Below are positions 14,964 through 22,708 of a DNA stretch of 39,430 bases, in pieces. Position 1 is the first letter of the stretch. Every line of letters begins with the position of its first letter. A model generated the notes under the pieces. That model was not told the DNA's origin, searched no databases, and worked only from the letters and a program-made list of their open reading frames with translations. The stretch comes from a virus. Location: IMG/VR virus record IMGVR_UViG_3300043570_000466, positions 1 to 39,430 of that record; one strand, 5' to 3'. The translations under genes were made by a program, and so were the position numbers.

Positions 14964-17275
14964 TAGGCTATATCTCCAATCACTGTAAAGTTGTTGCTGC
15001 TAGTACAAATTATAGTACAAGCCGAAAATTGCGCTCTTAGGTTAGGCGCTCCTGATGTAGCACCAGTTGAGGTTAGTACGCTAGTTCCATTATTTCTAAT
15101 TTGAACTGCACCAGCACCAATGCGTTGTATGTTAATCATTTGTCCTGTAGTAAATATTCCGCTAGGCACAGTCAAGGTTAAGGTCCCAGCATCACTCATA
15201 GTAATTAACTTATTAACATCACCAGCAACCAAAGTATAGTTAGCAGTTTTTGCATTTATAGTTACATCAAGAGTAGATACTGCATTTAGTGTTTCCCATT
15301 TAAGTCCAGAACCAGTTGATGAATCTGCAATTAAATATTGGTTATTAGTTCCAACTGCAAGTCTACCAACAGTGTCAGGTGCGGTACCTATAAGTATGTC
15401 ACCCTTAGCATCTATTGTAGTCACTGTTAATGCGTTGGCTACAGTAAATTGAGTAAAGGCTAATACTTCTATTATATCTCCTGCTGCTAAAGCAGTAAGA
15501 CCAGTAATGCTTGAACCAGTAGTGGCTGCATAATCTCCACCTCTTGATAGTAATACACCATTAAGATATACTTGCTCATAACCTACTGTGTAAGCAAGGG
15601 TTACCGAGTTATCATCTGTACCATTAAGTGTGGTCTCACCACCTGTTGCAGTCTTACTCCAACGAAGTGCTGTAACACTTGAAGTAATATTACCCCAAGC
15701 AGAACCAGACCATACCTGCATAACAGAGGTTACGGTATTAAAGTAAAGAGCACCTGTAAGTAAAGCATTACCATCATTATCTACTGACGGAGCAGATGCT
15801 TTAGCACCTAAGTATCTATCATCAAATGAATCATATGAGGCTGCAGCAGCAGTAGCGGCAGCAGAAGCAGTGGCAGCATCGGCTGCTACGGCAGAACTGA
15901 TTGCATCTGCATAAGTTTTAGTTACTGCGTGTAGTCCAATTGTAGGAGCACCTGAAAGAGTTAAGGCTCCAGTCATCGTTGAACCTGATTTAAGTACTAC
16001 TGTATCTGAGAAGTTGGCTGTATCAGCAAGGGCTGCAGCAATCTCATCAAGGGTATCTAATGTGCTAGGAGCGCCTGAAATTAAGTTAGCAATAGATGTA
16101 TCTACATAAGCAGTAGTTGCAGCATCTGTTGTGTTAGCAGTAGGTGTACCTAAGCCTGTAATCTTTTGGCTATTAAGGGCAACTGAACCAGTAGGTGCAG
16201 CCATCTGGTCTAAACGAGATGTGCGAACCTGTGTATCAAAGTCAGAGACTGTGGCAGCAAGTTGTGTACCAGTATGATTAGCACGAGCAAATGGGTCGGC
16301 AGTTAACTTAGCAGCAGTAATAGTTCCATCAGCAATATCAGCAGCAACAATAGTTCCATTTGCTATATCAGCAGATGTAATAGTTCCTGCAAGGTTTAAC
16401 TTGCTATATGAGATAGCAGCAGATGCGTTAATGTCAGCATTAACAATTGCGCCAGTACCAATAACAGTTGTTAAACTTACATTACCAGTACCATCAAAAG
16501 ATACTCCGCTTGCTTCTACATCTCCAGTAAGTTGGAATGTTCTACCAGTAGCAAGGGCTGTAGCAGTAGCAGCATTACCTGTTGCACTACCTGCAGTACC
16601 TGATACATTACCTGTTACGTCACCAGTTAGGTTACCTGTAAAAGTACCTGCAATAGCACCAGTACCAGTAATGGTAGGGCTTGCAATAGTTGGGCTAGTT
16701 CCTAATACATTTGCACCAGAACCAGTTGAAGTGGTTACTCCAGTACCACCATTGGCTACTGGTAAAGTTCCAGTTACGCCAGTAGTTAAAGGTAATCCAG
16801 TTGCATTAGTAAGTACTGCAGCAGTTGGAGTTCCCAATGCTGGAGTAGTTAATGTTGGGCTAGTTAAAGTTTTATTAGTTAAAGTCTGAGTATCGGTAGT
16901 TCCCACTACGGAACCAGTTGTACCGTGTACCGCAGAAGATGCCTCAATATGAGTATTTGCTTCACGATAGTCACGACCAATTGCCATATGTCGTACTACT
17001 GCACCAGCAGAGTGAGCAGAACCAGTGCCTGGGCTAGCACCATCTACACCTCTAGATATAGAGATGGTATTGCCTGAAGAGTAGTTACTTATATCTACAA
17101 TTTCTTCAAGGGCTGTATCTGGGTCAATCACCACCGTAAAGGTCTGGCCAGCAGGAACTGTAACTCCACCTAGTAATGATGAACCTGATACTACAGTTGC
17201 AGTAGTAGCAGTAGAAGTTATTGCGGCAGACAGTGTGGTCTGTTGTGAGCGTGAGGAGTATTTGCGTGTTGTCAT
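14963..17275 (-). CDS. Major tail fibre protein, 770 aa
   Basis: The 770-aa product is Thr, Ser, Ala and Gly rich and low in charge, typical of phage fibres. The N-terminal 110 residues carry the [13 protein letters not shown]...ISRGVDG...[18 protein letters not shown] module that often anchors fibres. [21 protein letters not shown] repeat segment follows, then degenerate beta repeats, and a C-terminal cap ending in VIGDIA, shared with the 227-aa protein downstream. There is a Met start with a short 8-bp gap to the upstream gene. Confidence 0.78.
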   Translation of the reverse strand: MTTRKYSSRSQQTTLSAAITSTATTATVVSGSSLLGGVTVPAGQTFTVVIDPDTALEEIVDISNYSSGNTISISRGVDGASPGTGSAHSAGAVVRHMAIGRDYREANTHIEASSAVHGTTGSVVGTTDTQTLTNKTLTSPTLTTPALGTPTAAVLTNATGLPLTTGVTGTLPVANGGTGVTTSTGSGANVLGTSPTIASPTITGTGAIAGTFTGNLTGDVTGNVSGTAGSATGNAATATALATGRTFQLTGDVEASGVSFDGTGNVSLTTVIGTGAIVNADINASAAISYSKLNLAGTITSADIANGTIVAADIADGTITAAKLTADPFARANHTGTQLAATVSDFDTQVRTSRLDQMAAPTGSVALNSQKITGLGTPTANTTDAATTAYVDTSIANLISGAPSTLDTLDEIAAALADTANFSDTVVLKSGSTMTGALTLSGAPTIGLHAVTKTYADAISSAVAADAATASAAATAAAASYDSFDDRYLGAKASAPSVDNDGNALLTGALYFNTVTSVMQVWSGSAWGNITSSVTALRWSKTATGGETTLNGTDDNSVTLAYTVGYEQVYLNGVLLSRGGDYAATTGSSITGLTALAAGDIIEVLAFTQFTVANALTVTTIDAKGDILIGTAPDTVGRLAVGTNNQYLIADSSTGSGLKWETLNAVSTLDVTINAKTANYTLVAGDVNKLITMSDAGTLTLTVPSGIFTTGQMINIQRIGAGAVQIRNNGTSVLTSTGATSGAPNLRAQFSACTIICTSSNNFTVIGDIA

Positions 17276-17283
17276 TTATTTAC

Positions 17284-18204
17284 CTATCGGCTGTAGTGGA
17301 CGCGGATTGGATACAGGGTCTGTTGTCTTTGAGTTTCCTCATTGAGACGTTGTGTATATAGGGCGTATAGTTGTTTTGTTGCAGTTTGTGAAGCACCATA
17401 AGGACGTTTGCTATCTGTTTCATCTGCTTGTGGGCTAACTTGGCCAGCACGTGCAGGGTCAAGGTAGGTAAGCAAACGATAAGAAGCGCCAAGAACGATT
17501 ACATCTTTACAAGATTCTGGCAAACCAGTTTGTGTTGAAAAGTCTTGAGCGTTAGTTGTAAATGGTGTTGGGTCTGTAGAGTATACAACCTTAACAGTTC
17601 TACCAGGAGTAATGTAATCTCCAATGGTTACTGTCTGAGATGTAGCACCAAATGCTGTAGCATCAGCCTTAGAATCCCAAGACCAGCGACGCACAGGAAT
17701 CCATTCAAGTGATGGACCAACTGATTGCCACATAATTGTAAGGATGTTTTGGATGTTTAATCCATCAAAATCATAGGTTGTTTGAGCAGCATTAAATGTA
17801 AAGGTAGTTACTTTAGCAGCATAGATAGTAGAACCAGCAGCATTGATAGTATCATTGATAGCCTTCTTAACCACATAACGTGGGAAGGTTGGTGAGATAG
17901 TAACCTTAGTATCTAATGTGTGTGTAGCAGCAGTAGTACCTAGATAACCACGACCATAAGGAGATACAGTTGCTGTGTTAGCAACACGGTCAAATGAATC
18001 AATCCACATTAACTCTTCATCAATCTCAACTACACCTTTACCTAGATTTTCAGTTGAACCTAATGATAAGATAGTAGGAGATGTAGATGATGATGTGGTA
18101 GTAGTAACAGCACTGCTTAAGTGTGTTGCTCTATCCTGTTGATAGGTATAACCAGCAAGGTTAATACTTACTTCATTGATTAAGTCTGTTAATGTAGTTG
18201 TCAA
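17284..18204 (-). CDS. Putative head-tail connector or tail protein, 306 aa
   Basis: The 306-aa product starts with a helical segment (TDLINEVSINLAGY), contains a beta module (ENLGKGVVEIDEELMWID...YGRGYLGTTAATH, residues about 52-95) like that at the N-terminus of the fibre gene, and ends with a helical region containing YRLLTYLDPARAG and a basic tail. Position between capsid-side genes and fibres, and the absence of other tail genes, suggest a short-tail tube or adaptor. Family not firmly recognised. Confidence 0.5.
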   Translation of the reverse strand: MTTTLTDLINEVSINLAGYTYQQDRATHLSSAVTTTTSSSTSPTILSLGSTENLGKGVVEIDEELMWIDSFDRVANTATVSPYGRGYLGTTAATHTLDTKVTISPTFPRYVVKKAINDTINAAGSTIYAAKVTTFTFNAAQTTYDFDGLNIQNILTIMWQSVGPSLEWIPVRRWSWDSKADATAFGATSQTVTIGDYITPGRTVKVVYSTDPTPFTTNAQDFSTQTGLPESCKDVIVLGASYRLLTYLDPARAGQVSPQADETDSKRPYGASQTATKQLYALYTQRLNEETQRQQTLYPIRVHYSR

Positions 18205-18476
18205 GAGGCTATGCTCCTTAGTGCGTCAATTGCTGATTTGCCAGTAGTTCCAGCAAGTTCATTACAGATACCATTTAAATCTTTATAAGCAGAAGGTGCT
18301 CTACCAGCACTTGCCTTTTTATTCAAGGCTCCAATTATTCCAAGTCCTGATGTGCTAGCCCAAGCATTAGCAGCACCTTGTTCATCTTTAAATGCTGTTA
18401 TTGCTGGGTAAGTTCCACCATTGGCTAGGCGATTTAGTTCAGCACATAGAGTGCTACCTGCGGTACCTGTTGGCAT
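18201..18476 (-). CDS. Hypothetical structural-region protein, 91 aa
   Basis: The 91-aa product is Ala, Gly and Thr rich with two similar halves: TLCAELNRLANGG...FKDEQGAANAWA and NGICNELAGTTG...AYKDLN segments, suggesting a repeat of a LCAELN-like helix. It could be a small virion or fibre-assembly protein. It overlaps the connector-like gene by 4 bp (ATGA). Confidence 0.5.
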   Translation of the reverse strand: MPTGTAGSTLCAELNRLANGGTYPAITAFKDEQGAANAWASTSGLGIIGALNKKASAGRAPSAYKDLNGICNELAGTTGKSAIDALRSIAS

Positions 18477-18484
18477 TGTTTATC

Positions 18485-19234
18485 CTATCTAGGTGTAATG
18501 ATTTTCTTATCAGGGGTGATAAGTTTTGACTTAGGCTCTTCCTTAGGTTTACCAAAGAATGCCTTGTAATAATGTTCATCAAATGAAAAGCGTTTCATAT
18601 GTGGAGCAGTGGCTCCTGTATGGCAATAGAGTGGAACTTCTGCCTTATCGCATAGTGCAAAGAAGAATATATCTTCGCCTATAAACTTAGTTCCTCTACC
18701 CATCTCCATAAACATCTGTCCATCTGGTGCTACGGGTCTTACCTTTTCAACTACGCTACGGTGCATTAGGATAAATCCAAATCCTGCAGCATCTACTTTA
18801 ATCAGTTTATTCTCAGGTAATGGATGCACTCTGGTTAAACCAAAGCCACCTTCATTATCATTAACAAAACTAAATACTGTAGGCATTGGAACCATCAAAG
18901 GTTCCTCAGGGTTATCTGTAGTAAAGTATACTCCAGAAATTAATGGACGCTCTTTAGCATCTCTATTATCCCATAATAATCTAAATTTCTCTGGACTAAT
19001 TACTACATCTGAGTCTACCCATAGTAGCCATTCGTAGTTAGTCTTATCATACCAGTAATCAATTACTGTCTGTCTTTGTCTAGCAATCTGATTGCCTTGA
19101 CTTCTTAGTGATGTTGCAAACTCTACACCAGACTTTAACATTACATCTGTTACGCCTTGCATAAACTTGCCATCAACCATACCGTTGTCACACCATACAA
19201 CTGCTATTGAATCTTTTGTCCCCTTGGTACTCAT
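18485..19234 (-). CDS. Glycosyltransferase, GT2-like
   Basis: The 249-aa product has a GT-A fold signature: SIAVVWCDNG near the start, YEWLLWVDSDVV with the D-x-D metal site at residues 74-76, a PLISGVYF strand, then GFGFILMHRSVV and GEDIFF downstream as the acceptor-side Asp/Glu motif. It would transfer sugar from a nucleotide donor; the acceptor could be a virion protein, host surface glycan or modified base. I chose ATG 19234, 1 bp past the upstream stop, instead of the longer frame that would overlap it by 35 bp. Confidence 0.78.
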   Translation of the reverse strand: MSTKGTKDSIAVVWCDNGMVDGKFMQGVTDVMLKSGVEFATSLRSQGNQIARQRQTVIDYWYDKTNYEWLLWVDSDVVISPEKFRLLWDNRDAKERPLISGVYFTTDNPEEPLMVPMPTVFSFVNDNEGGFGLTRVHPLPENKLIKVDAAGFGFILMHRSVVEKVRPVAPDGQMFMEMGRGTKFIGEDIFFFALCDKAEVPLYCHTGATAPHMKRFSFDEHYYKAFFGKPKEEPKSKLITPDKKIITPR

Positions 19235-19235
19235 A

Positions 19236-19517
19236 TTACCACTTAACCTTGTCCGCCCAATAGGCTGCACTCATCTTACCTTTAGCAATATTCTTTCCGT
19301 GTCTTGCTTTAAAAGACTTGCGCTTTGCTTTCATACGCTCTGATTCGCCAGCCTTAGGAGCACCTGCTGTACTTGCACCTTGCTCGCCAAATCTGATAGT
19401 CTTTACTTTTTCTCCTACCTTAGCCACTACTACGTGTGACTTCTTAGGATGATTAGGTGTACGCTTTGGCTTGTTGAAGCCAGATACTCCTGCTCTCTTT
19501 AATCTTGAATCAGCCAT
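19236..19517 (-). CDS. Small basic conserved phage protein (DUF6321-like)
   Basis: The 93-aa product is rich in Lys and Arg. It follows a layout I associate with small proteins of aquatic phages, including cyanophages and pelagiphages: an SRLKRAGVSGFNKPKRTP start, a central VVAKVGEKVKTIRFGEQG strand, and a C-terminal KRKSFKARHGKNIAKGKMSAAYWADKVKW. The DUF name is from memory and moderately sure; function unknown. It belongs to a chain of tiny basic genes with 1-bp overlaps. Confidence 0.7.
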   Translation of the reverse strand: MADSRLKRAGVSGFNKPKRTPNHPKKSHVVVAKVGEKVKTIRFGEQGASTAGAPKAGESERMKAKRKSFKARHGKNIAKGKMSAAYWADKVKW

Positions 19518-19759
19518 TATTTGCCCCTATACTTTGCTGTCTTCTTTGCTATGCTCTTAGGTTGTTTAACAAACTGTTTGCCTTTAGCATTACCTTTGGC
19601 CTTAGCCCTATTGGTTGCTGCCTTCTCTGCAGGACTTAATGCAGCCCACGCTGCAGTAGGTAGATATCTCTTCTTACCTTTAGATGGTTTACCATCAGAT
19701 GTTTTCCACTTTTCAGCAGACCACTTCTTAAGTGATTGTTGAGATTTAGCAAGTGCCAT
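19517..19759 (-). CDS. Small basic conserved phage protein (DUF5872-like)
   Basis: The 80-aa product shows a pattern I recall from DUF5872: SLKKWSAEKWKTSDGKPS, RYLPTAAWAALSPAEKAATNRAKAKG and GKQFVKQPKSIAKKT. It is about one third Lys/Arg and probably binds DNA or acts inside the virion. The ATG overlaps the upstream TAA (TAATG), and the stop overlaps the next ATG. Confidence 0.7.
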   Translation of the reverse strand: MALAKSQQSLKKWSAEKWKTSDGKPSKGKKRYLPTAAWAALSPAEKAATNRAKAKGNAKGKQFVKQPKSIAKKTAKYRGK

Positions 19760-19941
19760 TACTTGTAACCTCCGCCTGCTTTCTTATATTGAACTGCAAG
19801 TAGTTGTGCTTTACGGGCTGACCATTCTCCAGGGTCTCCACCCTTAGAACCAGCCTTAATCTTCTTAAACAATGTTGCTCTCATACCAGGTTTGGTATAG
19901 TTCCCAGCAGCATTAACTTTAGACTTTGCTTTCTTCTTCAT
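19759..19941 (-). CDS. Small basic conserved phage protein, 60 aa
   Basis: The 60-aa product begins with a Lys-rich stretch and carries NAAGNYTKPGMRATLFKKIK, GG.PGEWSARKAQ and a final YKKAGGGYK. I know this pattern from small aquatic-phage proteins of unknown function. It is the third of a chain of basic proteins (19236..20477). One-base overlap with the DUF5872-like gene. Confidence 0.65.
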   Translation of the reverse strand: MKKKAKSKVNAAGNYTKPGMRATLFKKIKAGSKGGDPGEWSARKAQLLAVQYKKAGGGYK

Positions 19942-20081
19942 TTGCTCCCCTTTATTGTTTCTTTAGTCTTAGGGTCAAGACGAGTTTTTTCCCGTCCATC
20001 TTTTCGGAGAATAACAATTAAACCGTCCCGTATAATTGATTTATTAAATCCGTCGTGACGCTTGCGTTGACCCGATGACAT
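19938..20081 (-). CDS. Small basic protein, 47 aa
   Basis: ATG at 20081 shares one base with the TAA of the upstream gene, and the frame ends in an ATGA overlap with the next gene. The 47-aa product (starting MSSGQRKRHDGFNKSIIRDG) is basic and reads like a small beta-hairpin protein. It is the fourth member of the basic cluster. No family recognised. Confidence 0.55.
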   Translation of the reverse strand: MSSGQRKRHDGFNKSIIRDGLIVILRKDGREKTRLDPKTKETIKGSK

Positions 20082-20356
20082 TACTTCTTCTTTACTCCAG
20101 GAGTTTTACGAGTCTCTGGTATAAACATTCCTGGATATTTTTTTTCAAGGGCTTTACGAGCCTCAGCCTCAAACCTAGCCACACTCTCAGGAGATATTGA
20201 TTCTTGAGATTGTCTAAGAATTTCTTCACGTCTTTTGGCTTCTCTTGAATTTATTGATGTGCCTTTACCTACTGCACGTATTTCTTCTGGAGAACTACCA
20301 GCACCCCAAGTTTTTGGTTTAGAACTTGGTTTAGGCTTTGGTTTAGGGGTAGCCAT
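20081..20356 (-). CDS. Hypothetical basic protein, 91 aa
   Basis: The product starts with a Pro-Lys-Ser repeat (KPKPKPSSKPK), probably disordered, and continues as a charged helix (SREAKRREEILRQSQESISPESVARFEAEARKAL) before a PGMFIPE motif and basic tail. No family recognised; position in the basic-protein chain suggests a virion or assembly role. Confidence 0.55.
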   Translation of the reverse strand: MATPKPKPKPSSKPKTWGAGSSPEEIRAVGKGTSINSREAKRREEILRQSQESISPESVARFEAEARKALEKKYPGMFIPETRKTPGVKKK

Positions 20357-20357
20357 A

Positions 20358-20477
20358 TTACTTCTTCTTACCCATTTTCTTCATAACCATTTTCTTACCA
20401 GCCTTTTTGGCTGCCTTCTTTGCATCTGCCTTACCTTTTGCTGTGTAAGGGAAGTTCATTTTTCCTACTTTTGGCAT
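20358..20477 (-). CDS. Very small Lys-rich protein, 39 aa
   Basis: ATG at 20477 overlaps the stop of the upstream gene and the frame runs to TAA. The product (MPKVGKMNFPYTAKGKADAK then Lys, Ala and Met) has 15 Lys in 39 residues. The MPKVGKK.FPYT.KG.A.AK pattern is familiar from other aquatic phages. Possible DNA-condensing or capsid protein; function unknown. Confidence 0.55.
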   Translation of the reverse strand: MPKVGKMNFPYTAKGKADAKKAAKKAGKKMVMKKMGKKK

Positions 20478-20785
20478 TAGATTTGTCCTATCTCTTTCAT
20501 TATGGTTGCGGCTTTTGGAGTTATATCTTTAGTCTTAGGCATAGTGTCCGCATTATACGCTTTACCTAATACTTCTGATGCCCTATGCGCTTCTTGTACA
20601 TGACGCATAGTTGTTCCTGCTGGTTGTATTCCTTGTGCTCTTGCATCTCTATAAGCCTGCAATTCAGATGTCCACTTCTTATCTGAAATATCTCTTTTAG
20701 CATCTCCAGAGTTCATCTGAAGTCCTAAACCTTTACATCCAAAACATCCATCAATTGCAACTGGATGATGTTCCCAGTGTTTCAT
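20477..20785 (-). CDS. Hypothetical protein with CxxC, 102 aa
   Basis: The 102-aa product has an N-terminal His/Cys patch (HWEHHPVAIDGCFGCKG) that could bind zinc and a helical C-terminal part (WTSELQAYRDARAQGIQPAGT...VQEAHRASEVLGKAY). The pattern recurs in phage genomes next to capsid genes. Function unknown. Stop overlaps the next ATG. Confidence 0.6.
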   Translation of the reverse strand: MKHWEHHPVAIDGCFGCKGLGLQMNSGDAKRDISDKKWTSELQAYRDARAQGIQPAGTTMRHVQEAHRASEVLGKAYNADTMPKTKDITPKAATIMKEIGQI

Positions 20786-20793
20786 ATATCCCC

Positions 20794-21063
20794 TTATACT
20801 GCTGTAAAGTTTGCTTCTGTTACTCCTACGCCACCAGCAATTAGTGCTGCTTTAATAGCATCGTTAACTATATGATTATGTCCGCCAAGATAGAACTCTT
20901 GGTAATCATCTATTGCTTCATCAAGAACATAACGGACTCTTGAATATACTCCGCCACTCTTAGCAATACTGATACCTCTATCTAGTTTATAGAAGTAAAA
21001 TAATCTATGTTTACCTGCTGGTCCTTCTCGGACTGTAGGTGTTTTAAAAACATAATCTGCCAT
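20794..21063 (-). CDS. Hypothetical capsid-side protein, 89 aa
   Basis: I chose ATG 21063 because AAGGAG lies 6 nt upstream; the longer frame to 21123 would start inside the hairpin after the capsid gene. The product (MADYVFKTPTVREGPAGKHR...) has a compact mixed alpha/beta pattern. Its position directly after the major capsid gene suggests a decoration or head-completion role. Family not recognised. Confidence 0.6.
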   Translation of the reverse strand: MADYVFKTPTVREGPAGKHRLFYFYKLDRGISIAKSGGVYSRVRYVLDEAIDDYQEFYLGGHNHIVNDAIKAALIAGGVGVTEANFTAV

Positions 21064-21085
21064 TGTTCTCCTTAATGAACTTACT

Positions 21086-21113
21086 GTAAGGCTAGAGTTT
21101 CCCCTAGCCCTAC
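21086..21113 (-). terminator. Intercistronic hairpin after the capsid gene
   Basis: GTAGGGCTAG and CTAGCCTTAC form a 10-bp stem with one G-T pair and an 8-nt loop, 10 bp after the stop of the capsid gene. There is no U-run, so it may be a partial terminator or an RNA-stabilising end that keeps capsid mRNA abundant while lowering downstream expression. Confidence 0.5.
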
Positions 21114-21123
21114 CGTCAATCAA

Positions 21124-22077
21124 CTAAGCGATTGAAGAACCTGATTCGATTCTGTATAGTGCCTCTTCACGGTAGCGTGCAAAGCCAAGTACGCCGTACC
21201 AACCCATTGGGCGGTGACGCATTAACTTGTCAACTACTGGTCCGATAACTACGTGTGGCTCTTCTGCTACGGCCTCGGCCAATGCTTGCTGTCCAGCAAG
21301 AATTGTACGATAAACACGTGCAGATGAAGAACCGTCAGTAGCATTGTACAGACGTGCAGACTCTACGAAGTATGCACCTTCGTAAGTTCCGATTTCTCCT
21401 GCCCAGATACGGTCTTGTGCAGAGCCGTATTGGTTAGGAAGCAACCATCCTGCTGAACCTGTCTCAGCACGAAGGTCGTGTGAAACTTCTGGGTGGATAC
21501 CACACCAGTATAGGCTACCCTTGCGAGCAATAGACTTGTTAGCACGTAATTTTGCTACTGCCTTGCGTAGGTTTGCAGATGAAAGTGTAGCAGCAGCAGT
21601 AACTGTTGCTGTTGAAGTTGCAGTTGAACCTGAGTAGATTACGTTTGAACCGCCACGCAATGTTGTCATTGCGATAGAGTCAATAGAATCTGCAAGGTTG
21701 AATGCAATAATGTTTGCGATTGCTGGGTCTACATCAGCAAGGCTGAATAGTTCCAACGCACGTGTTACCAACACTGAGTTACCATACTCGTTAAGAGTAA
21801 TAGTTACTGAGGTTGGTGTGGACATTGCTACTGCATCTGGGTCAGCATCCTCAGTGAGGGCTGTAGTTGCAGCAGATAGGTCAACATAACGTTGTAGAAC
21901 AACTGTTGAACCTGGGATTGCTTGACGTGCTGGACGCTTGTCTGCTACTGAGCGAATTAACGGCTCAGAGCGAAGAGCGAATTCAAGAAGACGGTCATAA
22001 GCCTTCTGAACTAAACCAGCAGCACCAGCGGTACCTCCTAATGAGGACGAACCTGTTGATACGTAGGCGTTAGCCAT
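21124..22077 (-). CDS. Major capsid protein, N4-gp56-like
   Basis: The 317-aa product has the outline of the N4-gp56 family of HK97-fold capsid proteins. There is an N-terminal helix (VQKAYDRLLEFALRSEPLIRS), a KRPARQAIPGSTVVLQRYVDL strand pair, TPTSVTITLNEYGNSVLVT, then LADSIDSIAMTTLRGG, a CGIHPEVSHDLRAETG domain and a final GWYGVLGFARYREEALYRIES. It forms the head shell. It has the strongest ribosome binding site in the late region (GGAGGTGA) and is flanked by hairpins on both sides, fitting high expression. The scaffold-like gene is directly upstream. Confidence 0.9.
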   Translation of the reverse strand: MANAYVSTGSSSLGGTAGAAGLVQKAYDRLLEFALRSEPLIRSVADKRPARQAIPGSTVVLQRYVDLSAATTALTEDADPDAVAMSTPTSVTITLNEYGNSVLVTRALELFSLADVDPAIANIIAFNLADSIDSIAMTTLRGGSNVIYSGSTATSTATVTAAATLSSANLRKAVAKLRANKSIARKGSLYWCGIHPEVSHDLRAETGSAGWLLPNQYGSAQDRIWAGEIGTYEGAYFVESARLYNATDGSSSARVYRTILAGQQALAEAVAEEPHVVIGPVVDKLMRHRPMGWYGVLGFARYREEALYRIESGSSIA

Positions 22078-22080
22078 GTT

Positions 22081-22095
22081 TCACCTCCAGGGTGA
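22081..22095 (-). promoter_or_regulatory. RBS hairpin of the capsid gene
   Basis: On the minus strand TCACC-CTGGA-GGTGA forms a 5-bp stem whose 3' arm and loop contain the GGAGGTGA Shine-Dalgarno, 3-4 nt before the ATG at 22077. It may modulate capsid translation or protect the mRNA 5' end. Confidence 0.45.
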
Positions 22096-22109
22096 TTAAT
22101 AACGGAATT

Positions 22110-22586
22110 TTATTGTGAGCGGAGTACATCCAATAATGCATCCATCGAATCTGCATTATCAATGCGAAGATTTAAGTCTTCTGCTCGGTCTGGGGTCATA
22201 GCGTTAGACGTTAGAACATCCTGTTGACGCAATGCGGCACGGTCTTGTTCTGATGCTTTAGGCTCCTCTTTAGCAACTGTTAGTCCGAATAAGTCTGCGT
22301 TATCATCGAGCCAGTTATTAACTGACTCCTCGTTAACATCATCCAAATCCTTAAGAACTAATCTTGCTGCTTTAAGGTTGACACCCTTCTTTTCTAGGAC
22401 TTCTTTGACTGTACGCTCACGCTGCACCTTGGATAATCCCTCAAGTTGCTCAGTGAGTTCTTTGATACGCTTCTCATCGTTACGCTTGGCTTTTCGCAAT
22501 TTTTTAAGTAAATCGCTTCCATCCATTTGCGTATCAGTGTCGGTATCTTGGTCGTCTTCGTCTTCATCCCAGTAGTTGTTGCTCAT
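22110..22586 (-). CDS. Scaffolding protein
   Basis: The product (158 aa from ATG 22586) fits phage scaffolds: an acidic N-terminus (about 15 Asp/Glu in the first 25), a long coiled-coil-like helix (LLKKLRKAKRNDEKRIKELTEQLEGLSKVQRERTVKEVL), and a mixed C-terminal part. It lies directly upstream of the major capsid gene, the usual scaffold position. The longer frame to 22619 has no better start signal. Confidence 0.75.
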   Translation of the reverse strand: MSNNYWDEDEDDQDTDTDTQMDGSDLLKKLRKAKRNDEKRIKELTEQLEGLSKVQRERTVKEVLEKKGVNLKAARLVLKDLDDVNEESVNNWLDDNADLFGLTVAKEEPKASEQDRAALRQQDVLTSNAMTPDRAEDLNLRIDNADSMDALLDVLRSQ

Positions 22587-22619
22587 AGCAACCCACCCTT
22601 CTATTCGTTGTAGTCGCAA

Positions 22620-22708
22620 GCCTCAGATTCTGGTCGGGGAACCAGCCTGGCTCTTGCTATCGGTCTAGTACACTATGTGGGGCCGATGGATTCACATAGG
22701 ATTCTATT
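22620..22708 (-). promoter_or_regulatory. Structured intergenic region before the scaffold gene
   Basis: This gap holds two inverted repeats: ATCGGYC..GRCCGAT arms around 22660..22688 (7 bp with one G-T pair), and CTGGT..ACCAG (22630..22645). It is GC-richer than the neighbours. It could hold a capsid-operon promoter, processing site or partial terminator. I see no convincing -10/-35 pair and no gene. Confidence 0.35.
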
